From Phanerodontia chrysosporium (lineage: Eukaryota; Basidiomycota; Agaricomycetes; Polyporales; Phanerochaetaceae): a stretch of DNA of 64,000 nucleotides. The notes under the pieces are model-generated. The model was not told the origin of the DNA, searched no databases, and saw only the letters and a program-made list of their open reading frames with translations. Position numbers and translations under genes: made by a program. Of the stretch, positions 22,708 through 34,389 are shown piece by piece (position 1 is the stretch's first letter; every line of letters starts with the position of its first letter). The stretch spans positions 248,001-312,000 of the forward strand of contig MJGA01000022.1 of assembly GCA_001910725.1 (NCBI GenBank). Direction: 5' to 3'.

Positions 22708-23527
22708 ATGGTGGAAATTCGTCAACCAAGCGAACCGCGCCCCGCAAGCACAGAAGAATCCCTCAACGTCGCTCTCGTCGGTGATATGTCAACTGGAAAG
22801 AGCTGCTTGGCGATGCGCTTTGTGAGAGGCGATGAGACGGGCTTGAAAACCTTGAGGGATATGGTTGGGACGATAGGAATGGGAGCGCTAGTGAGGGGAC
22901 ACTATACGCCTAATGGAGTCCCTTCCTGATTTGGCACACAGTTCAAAAATGTCCGGATAAACGGGAAAAAGGTCCAAGTAATTATCTGGGTACGCGCAGG
23001 TGCTATTTGATTCAACTAGCGTCCGCATTCATATGATCGTATGCAGGACACAGCGGGCCAAGAAAAATTCCGTTCGCTAACACGTAGCTATTATCGCCAA
23101 GCCAATGCCGTGATGCTAGTCTACGATGTTACGAAACGTGAAAGCTTTGACAATTTGCCATACTGGTACCGCGAGCTTCGGAGCAACGGCAATGACACCG
23201 CGGTGCTTGCAGTTGTCGGCACGAAAATCGACAAGGTGTGCTCTGTATCCAGCCTCACTCTCACTAAGTTCTCATCAGCTTCATCTTTAGAAAGGCCGGC
23301 GGCAGGTATCATACGAAGAAGCGCACCGTTTTGCACAACAGCATGACTGTCTCTTCTTCGAAACTTCTGCATTCACCGGCCAGGGTGTTCAAGAGCCATT
23401 CTTCGAACTCATTCGGAAGGCCGTGGACACAAAGAATTTAAAATATCCCCCTCGGAGCCGTGCATCAGATATTCGGGTGACCGACGTACCCAACAATGCG
23501 AAGGCCGATCCTGGGTGTGCATGCTGA
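22708..23527 (+). CDS. Divergent Rab-family GTPase, tandem copy 2
   Basis: Exons 22708..22890, 22942..22989, 23047..23235 and 23291..23527 have nearly the same lengths and phases as copy 1 and give 218 residues. The P-loop is GDMSTGKS, then DTAGQEKF and VVGTKIDK, again Thr for Asn in NKxD. Switch I reads [12 protein letters not shown]. The end is PGCAC for prenylation. I start at 22708 (MVEIRQ) because exon 1 then has exactly the same length as in copy 1; an upstream in-frame ATG at 22654 lies in the leader. Both copies keep open frames and matching splice sites despite strong divergence, which suggests selection. Confidence 0.75.
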
Positions 23528-25001
23528 CGCGGCGCGCGCAAATGTACCACACATCGAGTTGTATTATATGGCTGCCGCTCTCTCGCCCTCTCTATTGCGC
23601 ACAATTTATCGTGTTGTGGGTTCTTCGGGTCGTTGTGTATGGGTGCAACGCCGATGCTCTAGCGATGTTAGTGCCTATATCTTATCACACGTGGTCAAGG
23701 GCGCGAGCGTGCGAACATTCGCCACACAAAAGGCAACATCTTCGTGGCGTCAACCCTAACCCTGCCTGGCTCTCGCCTCGCGTGGAGCCAAAATTCGACA
23801 TTATGCACGTCCATCATCTCCATTAGCTACATCAAGCCTCTACAAGCTTGCTCTATGTGTATGCGAAGTACTGTGATTGCTCGCTGTGACGATCTCTCTT
23901 GTGGGCTCTCATTGAAACTGCACCGGTATGTCGTAGCCTGCTTGCACGTCGATACCAAGCACAATCTGGGGGTCGTCTGCATTGTTCTGCTTCTCGTCAG
24001 TGTGCTAATACAAGTACAGTTTGCCTTGAACCCTTTCCATGGCACATTTTGCTATAAAATGATTATTTGGTCGCTTGATGTACAAGACGCCCTGCACCCG
24101 GGTTACGATACCTCGTGACAAGCCCACCATCATCACAATGTCGCTAACCGTCCGGCTGCAAGCGTTGATACGATGCAATATTGTACCCCTGGCCTTTTCC
24201 AAAGAGAACCTCTACCCTGGCTGCGACCCAAGCGAGTCGGTGATCCAACAGATACGGTCGCAGACGCGATGAGAGTGTGAGTTCGGCCCACTGTCCAACG
24301 CATATTGCACAAGATACACTGCTCCTGCCACCGCTGTCGGGTGGTGCTGTACATCTCGTAGCCAACCAAGTGACGCGCTTTGGGAGCAAGGAATGGCTAC
24401 GGGCATCGCACGCCAACACTGGGAGCCCATTGATAGAAAGCCGCGAGGAAGGGCATCATACACTGACTGAAACTCTATTGGGTGAACAGAAGATAGATGG
24501 GTCATCATCGTGGTCCCGGGTAGATATTAGTCTCTCTATCCGTCAGCTACAGTCACGATAGCGGTTCTGTAAGCTCCGAAGGGCCAAACAGTCGCTTTCT
24601 CAGCTAGTCGCAGTAAGCACACGGAATGAGCAGGCTTGGTGCTCTTGCTTGCGCAATTTCTTGGCTCAAAATGAGCAGAATCCATACTTCGCCTCTCAAT
24701 TCGTGTTGCATTATTTCTTGTACCGTAGCTGGGTGACTTTACGGCCGCTGTCGGCCATCTCGTATCGAGATTATTGTAACTTCCCAACCATTTTTCAATA
24801 TTTTACTGGGTCATACTCACGGATTGCATGTGCTCCCGTCCGAACGGTCTGCGCACGGAGAGCCGGGGACCCAATCATCTTCGGACCAATAGCGGTGGGC
24901 GCCACTTGGGTCGGGTTTGTTCGGCGCTCAACGCAAAGCCGGACCAAACTCGTCGACGTCAGGCCTCACTTCTCCTTCGTCTTTCACCACAACGAGCAGA
25001 C
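23528..25001. other. 1.5-kb intergenic stretch
   Basis: The first 250 bases are the diverged duplicate of the 3' flank of Rab copy 1 (AAAGGCAAC and CGTCAA blocks shared). The remainder is AT-richer with no gene evidence. The last few hundred bases should hold the promoter of the KGD2 gene. Confidence 0.4.
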
Positions 25002-26672
25002 ATGCTTTCACAACGTATCATCGCCATCGCACGCGGGCGGAGCGTGGTCTCTGGCAACCGCGCGAGCGCGATTGCACTCTCTCGCGCATGGTGCGTTGCC
25101 AGTCGTCCTCGGACTTTTCGCGTTGCTCATGTCGGTCCTGCGAGCAGGCAGGCCTCACACACGTACGCCAGGAAGGCCGGCTTCCACTCCTCAAGGCTCC
25201 TGCAAGGTGATTTGGCTCAACAGACTCGTGGTACGCTTGTTCTGATGCTGCTTCTGCGTAGCCGAGACCGTCAAGGTCCCCCAGATGGCAGAGTCGATCT
25301 CCGAGGGAACCCTGAAGTCATGGCTCAAGCAGCCAGGCGAGTTCGTCAACGCAGATGAGGAGGTCGCTACCATCGAGACCGACAAGGTACGTGAGCTTGG
25401 CACGCCGACTCGACGTAGCGTGCTGATATGCCTCCGTGTGGAGATTGACGTCTCCGTGAACGCACCCGTCGCTGGCACCATCACAGAGCTGCTCGCTGGT
25501 GAGGAAGACACCGTCACCGTTGGACAGGACCTCTTCCGCATCGAGCCTGGTGAGGGTGGCGCTTCATCAAAACCTCCGGCCGAGTCGAAGGAGGCTCAGG
25601 CCGACAAGACTGCCGAGAAGACCCCGCCGCCTCCCTCTCCTTCGAAGGAGGACGTGAGACAGAAGGATACTGCCGGCGTCCAGGAGGGTACCGAGAAGAA
25701 GGAGCTCAAGGAGACCACCAAGCCTGCCCCTGCTCCCGAATCAAAACCATCGAAGCCCAAGGAGGAGGCGAAGCCGAAGTCCGAGGCTCCTCCTCCTCAG
25801 GCCGCCTTCAGCCGCAACGAGACCCGTGTCAAGATGAACCGCATGCGCCTCCGCATTGCTGAGCGTCTCAAGGAGTCCCAGAACGCTGCTGCCTCGCTCA
25901 CGACCTTCAACGAGATCGACATGTCTGCCATCATGGACTTCCGCAAGAAGTACAAGGACGAGGTGCTCAAGGAGCACGATGTCAAGCTCGGCTACATGAG
26001 CGCCTTCGCCAAGGCATGCTGCCTCGCGCTCAAGGAGATCCCCGTCGCCAACGCCAGCATCGACGGCGGCGACATCGTGTACCACGACTACGTCGACCTC
26101 TCCGTCGCCGTCGCCACGCCCAAGGGCCTCGTCACCCCCGTCGTCCGCAACGCAGAGAGCATGACCATGATTGAGATAGAGCGCGAGATCGCGAACCTCG
26201 GCAAGAAGGCCCGCGACGGCAAGCTGACCATCGAGGACATGGCGGGTGGCACCTTCACCATGTGAGTATTGCTCTACGTCACCGAAGTGTGTAACTCGTG
26301 CTGACCGAGTGGCTGCAGCTCCAACGGCGGCGTCTTCGGCTCTCTCTACGGCACCCCTATCATCAACCTGCCGCAGGCTGCGGTCCTCGGTATGTTTTCC
26401 GCGCTGAGATGTATCGGTGCGAGTTTTCTCACGTACATGTAGGCATGCACACCATCAAGGAGCGCCCTGTCGTCGTAAATGGCCAGATCGTCATCCGCCC
26501 CATCATGGTCGTTGCGCTCACCTACGACCACCGTCTCCTCGACGGTCGCGAGGCCGTCACTTTCCTCGGTACGTCGTTTGTATCTGCTGGTTTTATGCGC
26601 CTTTTTCTAATGTCTGCTTTAGTCAAGGTCCGCGACTACATCCAGGACCCCGCCAAGATGCTCCTCGCATAG
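25002..26672 (+). CDS. KGD2: Dihydrolipoyllysine succinyltransferase, E2 of 2-oxoglutarate dehydrogenase
   Basis: Exons 25002..25206, 25262..25386, 25444..26261, 26319..26389, 26443..26568 and 26623..26672 encode 464 residues. The first 65 residues are Arg and Ser-rich, a mitochondrial targeting sequence ending near [10 protein letters not shown]. One lipoyl domain follows with the modified Lys in ETDKIDV, then a Pro, Lys and Glu-rich linker with no E1/E3-binding domain, as usual for this E2 rather than the pyruvate E2. The catalytic acyltransferase core has [39 protein letters not shown] and the active-site motif DHRLLDG. It transfers succinyl groups from lipoyl to coenzyme A in the TCA cycle. 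No frame repair is needed. Confidence 0.95.
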
Positions 26673-27082
26673 AGTGCTTTACTACTGTGGGACGCTGCAA
26701 CAAAGAGTATATGGACGAGACCTCTCTAATTACAAACGTTGAATATGTCAGGTTCTGTACGACTTTGAGATTTCATGCTTTTCCGGCTGTTTATAATATC
26801 CTACTCTGAGGTCTTCGGTCCAGGACTCAGCAACATCGTCTGCGTAAACCACTCTCGTCCTCCCTCGGCGTAATGCTGATTCTGTACCTGATCTTCCGCA
26901 GTGTATATTCGGTAGGTCCGCCGTCATGAAGATTGACCATCGTTCTCTTTTCTCCTTTTCATATGTCGTCACTCACATCCCCCAGGAGGCTCCGAAAGCC
27001 ACAAAGATCTTGTTTTGAAAACTTGGCATGATAGTACGTATTGGAAGCCGAGGACCACGTTGAGGAAGTTCACGAAACTGGA
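26673..27082. other. Intergenic stretch
   Basis: Holds the 3' flank of KGD2 and of the convergent ubiquitin-related pseudogene. No gene seen. Confidence 0.35.
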
Positions 27083-27815
27083 TCATGCTGCATCCGCAGA
27101 CAAGCCTGAAACCTTGTCGCAACTACGAATAAAAGTCCCAATAAGACCCTTCTCCGCGCACCTCGACAGAACAACGATGCGCTCATCGGCCGTGCCGGCG
27201 GCGGGACAGTCCCAACCAGCCTCGCTCTCCGCCAGAGCTTCCGCGACAATCCTTTTCCTCCCAGTGACGACGCGGCACCGCTTCGGACACTCCTTGGGCG
27301 AGAGCCCGTCCGCGCAATCCTGGCAGAGCAGATGCCTGCAGGGTTTGACCGAGGCGAGCGCGTGGTCCTTGTGGACGTTGTTCGCCGATGGGATACCCTC
27401 GTCGTAGAGGTCGAACCACGGGATGCCCTTGGCAAGGTAGATCTTCACTGAGATAGGCGTGGGGATCGTCGGGGTGCCCGTGAGCTGCGCGAGGAAGGCG
27501 GGGCTGAGCACTGTACTGTGGATCCGGCTCCTGCCTCGAAGTTGTATATGGGGCAGCGGCTAGGCTATCGTGAATGATTCTCCGCGAAATCTTGCCATCC
27601 GCGGCAAAGCTGACGCCGCGCGAGTCAAAAGAATCGCAACCACCGCGGAGGCGGAGGACCACATGGATGGTAGACCCATTCTGAACGTTGTAAACTGGAT
27701 GGAAGAAGTCATCCTTGGGTCAATTTCTAGACTTTCGCGCTGCGACAGCGTACCAGACAGGGTCCGTCCACCCTCTAATTGCTTCCCTGCTCCAATCCAG
27801 AGCTGACTTCGCGTT
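27083..27815 (-). pseudogene. 5'-truncated, decayed ubiquitin/zinc-finger gene
   Basis: On the minus strand, SQLWIGAGKQLEGGRTLS joins across a 57-base intron to VYNVQNGSTIHVVLRLRGG. This is the second half of a ubiquitin fold; the first half is missing. After RLRGG comes the same extension as in the gene at 53861: GTPTIPTPIS, GIPWFDLYDEGIPSANN, then PCRHLLCQDCADGL with the zinc-ligand pattern, and GWDCPAAGTADERIVVL. The region that would hold the first CxxC pair is deleted, and at least two frame changes lie between 27490 and 27560. With the missing 5' half this copy should be non-functional. Its 5' end meets the truncated LPMO gene at about 27.8 kb. Confidence 0.7.
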
Positions 27816-27819
27816 CTAG

Positions 27820-28535
27820 TGGCTCCACGAGCATGGCCCTATCATGGCCTCTTGCGGCGGCGGCGACGACTGCAGCAAGTTCGATGAGCAGTCCGGCGTC
27901 CAGGCCGACGGCACCTGGGAGCAGGCGAAGCTCATGCAAAGCCAGCCCTTCAGCCTCACCCTGCCCAAGAACCTGAAGCCTGGAGCGTATCTTCTGCGCC
28001 ACGAGATCATCTCCCTCCGGCTCGCCATGTCGTCCGGCGGCTACGAGTCCTACCCGTCCTGCAGCCAGCTCCTCATCGGTGGCAACGGCGACGGCGTCCC
28101 AGACCACACCGTAAGCTTCCCCGGTGCCTACAGCGACAACGACCCTGGCCTGCTCGTCGATGTGCGTCTTTCCTCGCCCGTGCCTTGCCCCTTGCCGTTG
28201 ATGTGCTCACCTTCTCGTCTCAGGTCTACGATCTCAAAAACGCTGCGACCTCGTACGTGTTCCCCGGCGGCGGGCTCTCCGACCTCGTCTCCCCAGCGGC
28301 CAGCGGCATGTCCACCTCTGGCAACAACTCCTTGCCCGGCGGTGCCGCCGCCCCGGGCTCTGCTGCGCCCTCAGGCACCTCCACCCCCGCCTCCGCCGCC
28401 ACGCCCTCTGCGTCTTCCGCATCTGCGTCTGTTGCGAGCGCGCCCGCGGCTGCGTCGTCGCCCGCGTCGACCAAGACCTGCAGCTCCAAGAAGAAGCGCA
28501 TGGCGAAGCGCCACGTTCGCCACTTCTCGCATTAA
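27820..28535 (+). pseudogene. AA9 lytic polysaccharide monooxygenase lacking its N-terminal half
   Basis: Exons 27820..28161 and 28224..28535 encode WLHEHGPIMASCGGGDDCSKF, then PGAYLLRHEIISLRL, ESYPSCSQLLIGG, VSFPGAYSDNDPGLLVDVYDL and a Ser and Ala-rich tail ending CSSKKKRMAKRHVRHFSH. These are the C-terminal half of an AA9 enzyme: the GP-flanked second copper His, the LRHE His and the Tyr before PSC. The signal peptide and the N-terminal His of the copper brace should lie on upstream exons. An acceptor (CTGACTTCGCGTTCTAG) precedes the first exon, but the DNA upstream belongs to the opposite-strand ubiquitin gene. The gene is therefore a remnant unless exons lie far away. Intact AA9 enzymes cleave cellulose oxidatively outside the cell. 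Confidence 0.75.
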
Positions 28536-29069
28536 CGCGAGTCCTCCCGTCCCGCTTTCCCTCTGTGTGCGTTCGACTTCAACTTATATCGCGCACGTCG
28601 CGCGGCGCACTCGCACTGCGTCCGAGCAAGGCCCCCGGTCGGGCTGCGCTCATGTACCTGAACGGCTCTAACGACCATCCGTCACGCTGTGCTTGCATTG
28701 TTGTATCGTTATGGCTCGCTCGTGTACCATACGCCTTCCTTGTTGCTGTTATTATACGCTTACCGCTTGCGGTCTTACCGACATCCTGTGTGACTGCTTG
28801 GATACCCTGCTCCGAGACGGCTGTCTCATGCACTCGCAACCAATTCCCGAGACATTGGTCTTGTTATATGCTCGTACATTACATCGCTTGGTCTGTTTCA
28901 AGCCGAATTCTATGGGTATACATGTGTACTGTACCAGAATCCCGAAAGCGCGACTGGTGCTGTTCCATCCTATTCTGCCGCACACTGGCAGGCAGAGCTG
29001 AACTGATCAGAATCGTCCTGATGGCGGTCATCATACAGCGCAGTGAGAGAAGATATTCTACGGGGACCG
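28536..29069. other. Intergenic stretch
   Basis: Convergent 3' flanks of the LPMO remnant and the FunK1 gene. Frames on both strands are short and unrelated to known families. Confidence 0.35.
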
Positions 29070-31901
29070 TCACTGATCTTCTGACGTGGACACCGTGCGG
29101 ACTTTCGCCTTCTTCCTCGGACCTCTCTCTCCAGACGCATCTCCTCCGTCGTCGGTGATCGGCCGCTTGGACGGTGCTTCGGAGGTGGAGAGTCCGCGAT
29201 GGGAGTACCAACCCGGCATGTCCAGGTTGGCGAATTGGTCGCTGGTCTTATCCGTTTTCATCCACTTGCTCCGCTTTCGCAAAGCGGAGTCAATGTACCT
29301 GTAGATCCTGTCATGGTCCTCGAGTGGGTCACGTCGTATAGTTTCCTCTGGTAGTTCTGCATCCAGGTCGCTCGGTACGTCATCCTCGTCGCTTTCAGAC
29401 CCGCCTCCAAGAAGCTCCGTCGATGGTGCCTGTTCATGCTCACTGTCATCGGAAACGAAATTGAACTGGGGGTACTGGTCGGCGAGTGCCCGGACTTTAC
29501 TAGACCTGTAGTGCTTCCGACACAGATTGTGAAGATTACGCAGCAGGGTTTTAAATGGCGAGTCCTGGGAGAGAACGCAAGGTTCGTCGTTGAATGCGTA
29601 GATGAGATATTTGCCCTTTCCCCCGAGGTAGTACAGTCGATTGTCGACCTCCCCCACGGATTCGTTGTAGAAAAAGTGGGCGACGTGTTCTGCGAGGCGA
29701 TTGTCAAGCTTGAGGTAAAGCCGGTTGCTTGATTTCCGCGTCAGCTTGTGCCGGTGGTACCGCAACGCGAAGAAGTCGATGAGATGGATGAAGGACTCCA
29801 AGTCATCCGAGACCTCCTGGGGCTTGATCGGATACTTCAAGATTGGCCCAGACATAAACGCCCATGTGCCCTGCCATGGTCATAAGTTCTCAAATGTACC
29901 GATGTCTGGCGATCACGTACAGAGCGGGCATGTTGTCGCGCTGCTTGAGCAAGACCAGGCGTAGCCTGTCGACTCGTATCCCAGTCTGTCAGAAACCCCC
30001 TGGGGAAGTTCATGATATCTTCGGAGCGGATGTCGATCATGACGTTCCCGGAACTGATGTCGCGATGCAGGAAGCCCTGACCGCCTGCCCAAGCACCGCG
30101 GTGGGCTGTCAAGACGGTGTGTCATGTCAGATCAGATGCAGGGCGGAGGAGAGGCATAGACTTACCCTTCAGCGCATCACGGATCGCATGGACCAGGGCG
30201 TAGCTATTGTGGTAATCCTCGAGAGGGATCCCCAGTGTCTCCGTTACTAATCGGTAATGTATCCGCCGCAGGATACCTTCCGTTCTCGTCTCGAGGTATC
30301 TCTGTGTTTCGGTGTACTGGAAAGCAGTATCGCAGTCGGCCGTTTCCTCGTGCTCGACGTCCCCACCGCCGACAATTTCTGGGATGTTCTCAACGCCCAG
30401 CGCGTACAACGAACTGTAGGTGCTCAGCTCCGCGGGAATGTCGGGGGTGTCGGCCCGCCAGGTATCCTTCAGAAAGACGAGCTTATGCTTGCCGACGACG
30501 TAAGCGATGAAGCCGACCGTGCCTCTCCCGATGGGAGAAAAATTCGCGACGTGACGACGCCCAATAATGAGTGTCAGGTGATCTGCATCGGCGGACTCTG
30601 CGAGGGTTGAAAGTCGCGGAGGCGTGAAGCGGGTAACAGGTATCTTCAACTGTCGTATGACAATCAGTCATGTTGGCCAGCACCTTCAATGGAAAGCACC
30701 GTACCTGGCGTAGCGGATATTTGACGGTATCCTCCATCATGTTGAGCATGAATTTCCTTTCATAATCCAATGCGCTACCAACAGCCGACGTCTTGAGGCT
30801 CTGGTAGTAGTCTTGCAGCTCATCGATTTGCGGCTGCGTCGCAAGCGTGACAGAGGTATCATACCCTTGTGCGCGGGGCGATGCCGTCGCAAGGCGATAG
30901 AAAAAGTCGAGGAGAGGGCCAGGGTTTTCCACGTAGTCGAACGCCTCGCTGACAATCGCGCCGCAACGGTCCCACCGTACGAAACGAGCCTTCGTCCCCA
31001 TGATGATTGGCGTGTACACGAACTCGCGATGCTGCCGCACGAACGTCTCGGTGGCGTACCGAATGAGCTGTCCTCGCGCTCTCTGTGCTTCCGCTTCTTC
31101 CGGAAGCGGGGGCTCGATGCCACCAGTGGGTATATGCTGCGTGACGTCGCCACCGAAAGGATCGTGCTTCGCCGAGTATTTGAGCTCGATCGGGCATATC
31201 AGCCAGGACCAGGCTATCTGTGCGAGAAACTCCTTGCGCTCGGGCGAGACCTTCCTCGCGTCCACCTCCTCCTGCGACAGTTCCCACGCCGATCGCGCAG
31301 GGTGTTTCGAGCCGTCCAACGTCTCAGCAGGGAGCATGGCGAGGTCTGACTTGTGATCGGCACGCCTGGTCTCGGCACGGTTCGCTACGTCCATGACAAC
31401 GCATCCGGTGCCTTTGAGCAGCTCGCGAAATACATGGCACTGTGGTGACAGACAGGCTGGTCAGATCGGGTGGCGGGAGACACACAGCCAACGACTGACC
31501 AGAGGCGCATGCATGCCTGTCTCGTTTGTGGGTTTGAACTGTAGCTTCCGTCCATCATTGGTCTTTCTACAGAGCTCTTCCACCAGCATAGCCCCTAGTC
31601 TTGCGACCTCTGCAGCATCTGGTTTCCGCCCGCCCGGCCAGTGGCGGGACTGGAACTCGGAAAGGGGTAGTAACCACCAATGAAGGACCATCGAGCGGTT
31701 TGCCCGCGCGAGGTAATCACCTTCCTTGTGTTGCTGGTCTGTATGAGATACTGGGGGGCGACCTGGTGTATTGCTCGAGCCCTCGGGCACGGGCACAGTC
31801 CTGACACGCGATGGGGTGGCGACGACAGCGTCTGTGGGGTTGTCAGACGTTGTCTCGGGCGTAGAATCGTTGGATCTCTGGTGGATCGGGTCGTCAGTCA
31901 T
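29070..31901 (-). CDS. FunK1 fungal-type protein kinase
   Basis: Exons 31901..31500, 31439..30705, 30649..30166, 30105..29921 and 29870..29070 encode 868 residues without frame repair. The N-terminal third (VFRELLKGTGCVVMDV, PIELKYSAKHDPF) is the usual FunK1 N-terminal region. The kinase domain has FSPIGRGTVGF, VFLKDTWR with the ATP-site Lys, the catalytic loop HRDISSGNVMI, TDWD where animal kinases have DFG, and the GTWAFMS activation segment followed by DDLESFIH. The C-terminus is acidic, then Lys and Arg-rich (RGPRKKAKVR), a likely nuclear signal. FunK1 kinases are expanded in mushrooms and linked to multicellular development; the substrate is unknown. Confidence 0.9.
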
Positions 31902-32904
31902 AGTGGTTTCGCACAGGGCGAGTTCAGAGCATGGGAGAGTATAAAATGGGAGCGCGCATCAAGAATATGGTGCGAACGCAACGTGCTCTGAAAGCGCCCT
32001 CGGACGCAATCGCTCTGCTATTGAGGGTGCGCATTGCACGGAAAAACAATCAAAGAGCAGAGAGCTCACTCTGTTTCAGGAGCAGCTTGGATGTTGCAGT
32101 TGATTTACGGTCGCTGGTATGGCAGCTGTCGTGTTCAGGGCAGCTCACTACGAACAGAACGCGTGAGCACAGCACAACAATAGCTCCGAGATAGTATAGA
32201 GAACGATTATTGACGGAAGCTGTGTTGGGTGATACCGTAAGTAAAGCCAGGCATAGCCTGAAGACGAGAGGAAAGTTCAACGTTCAAGTTGGAGTTGGGC
32301 GGCGCGGGCGTCACGTGGGCCACCGCAAGCGCTCCTGCACAAATATTAAGTGCACTCCATCCCGATGTCAAAGGTGTCTGCTGGTATCGCTGTGCCCTAA
32401 TGTATGTACATCCTATTACTGACAGTCGCTAACAACTCAATATATAGAATCGGCCAGCACTCGAAACGTCTGTCATTGCAGCCCGCACCAGCTGGTATAA
32501 CCGACGTTGGATCATCGCCAAGTATCGCAATCTGTGGCGCATATGAATTGCGGTTCACCAGGGGTGTGATGACTGATAAGCCAGTTCATAGAGAACCTGA
32601 CATCCTGAAGTAGACAGAGGCACGTGCATGACAAACACTGGAGAGTCGAGACCATTTCCACGTCCTGACTTTCGTTCTTCAATCTCGGCGGGCCTACTAT
32701 GTTCAGGTGGCGCTCCTGCGACATTGCATTATATATTCGCTGAGCACTGTGCCGAGGGGAGCTATACATCAGAGGAACCGTGCCGCCGACCGCAGTGAAT
32801 AATAGTCTGAATCATGTCACCCTATGTGTAAAGTCCCAGAAGACATCAAAACTACGACTCCTTCGATGGAACCACCGTCTCCGGTTCCGAGCGGGTTAGT
32901 TCTT
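31902..32904. other. 1-kb intergenic stretch
   Basis: The promoter of the FunK1 gene lies here. A TATAAAA at about 31940 is on the opposite strand to that gene. No other coding signal was seen. Confidence 0.35.
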
Positions 32905-34389
32905 CTACATGAGGCCGTCACTTTTCTCCAGTGCTTCGGGCGCAGACTGTGTGCATGTTCGAGGTTCAACGGCTGGCCCGGGTGTATGAGAAACGTCGTT
33001 GAACCGGAGTCGAGGATCTCTCGTACGGTCGTACAATGCCGAAGGTCTCAGCAGAGGAATGCCGGCCGCGGGGCCGCTGCCTATGGCGGAATTAGCATGG
33101 GACTCGCCACCCTGGGAAGGCGGTGTCGTATCGGCTGGAGGCGGGAGGGTGCGCGGCGGCTGGGGAAGGGCTGACGAAGGTGCCGGGTTGCTGGTAGGTG
33201 AAGGACCAGAACTATGAGTCTCTTCCTGCGGCCGAGCTGCTGCAGCTGCGTGTCGCTGGGCCCAGAAGAGACTTGATCCTGGAGGATACGCAGGTTGCTT
33301 CCCCTTGTCCGCTGCAGCCGGCTCTTCCTCAGCTGGAAGCTTGCTGCTGATGCGCTTGGCACGGCTGGTGGTGGGGGACGGGCTCTCGGTTGCAAAACTG
33401 GGGGATCCTGACCTGCGCTGGCGTTTGTGTGTGCGTTCGTTGTCCGCGTCGACGCCGCTGCCTGGGCTGTCGTCACGCTGGCGTTTCCCCCGTGGCCGCT
33501 TGCCGATCTGAGAAGGGGGCGTTTGTGGGGCAGGAGGTGCACCATGCACTGCTGCTGTGATGTCGCGCCCGACGGTCGACGTCTGAAGGGGGTCGCTCGT
33601 GACGTCGCCACTGTTGGCTTTGCACACCGTCTGTGCCGTTTGACTGCAGATTCTGCGATGTAAATCAGCACAACTCGCGCATACGAATGAAATACGCACA
33701 ATGCTCCTCGCTCTTCATCATCGAAGAATATCCCATTGATGTAGTCGAAGCCAACATCGTCATCGTCGTCATCGTCGTCAACCTCGACCTCGTCCCCAAA
33801 TTCCTCTGCAAACTCTTCCCTGAACGCGGCCTCCTCCGGGTTGGCGTACTCTTGCAGTCCAAGCTTCAGCATCATTGTCTCAAAAATGTACGCGAGAAAC
33901 TCTGGTCCTGCTATCCGACCGATGGTATGAACGAGTTTCATAGTCTCCTCTGCCTCAATCTGCGTGAGATTGTCGACCAGGGTAGCCTCGGACAGGAGGC
34001 GGTCGGCTTGCATGCGCACGACTTCGATGTGGCGTAAAGTGAAAGCTCTGGTCTGCCGAAGGTGTTCTACCATGGGGTCTAGCCATTCAGGATCTTCGGG
34101 CGAAAGTCCAGGGTAGGTGAAGGAAAGGTGCTTGTCATTGTAGATCCGGTCGCCACTCGCCGCGCGGATGTCGGCCTCAGGAAACCAATCGCTGAAGATT
34201 TCGTCTTGTTGTCTTCTGCGATCGCGCTGACCGTGTCTACGTCGTTCTTCTGCAGAGCCTTGCGGGGGTGCTTGCTGTGGCGAGACGTATAGAAGTAAGT
34301 GAGCCACCCTTCAGAACGGCAGGAGGCATGCAGCTCACCCGCGCAGGAACGCTACCTCGGAGCTCATCTTCTCGTGTTGAAGCCAACAT
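32905..34389 (-). CDS. Uncharacterised, probably nuclear protein
   Basis: Exons 34389..34339, 34274..33700 and 33652..32905 give 457 residues in frame. I chose the ATG at 34389 because it reaches the second exon in phase, while the later ATG does not. The N-terminal half is helical and acidic, ending in a run of Asp (EVEVDDDDDDDD, then VGFDYINGIFFDDEE). The C-terminal half is Pro, Ser and Arg-rich and disordered, with basic clusters GKRPRGKRQRDD and THKRQRRSGSP that look like nuclear signals. I recognise no named domain. It may be a chromatin or RNA-related protein, but that is only inferred from composition. Confidence 0.6.

Noticed and set aside
24649..25245. Plus-strand frame of 198 codons before KGD2
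   Set aside because: It runs through the KGD2 presequence in another frame, and its first half is intergenic.
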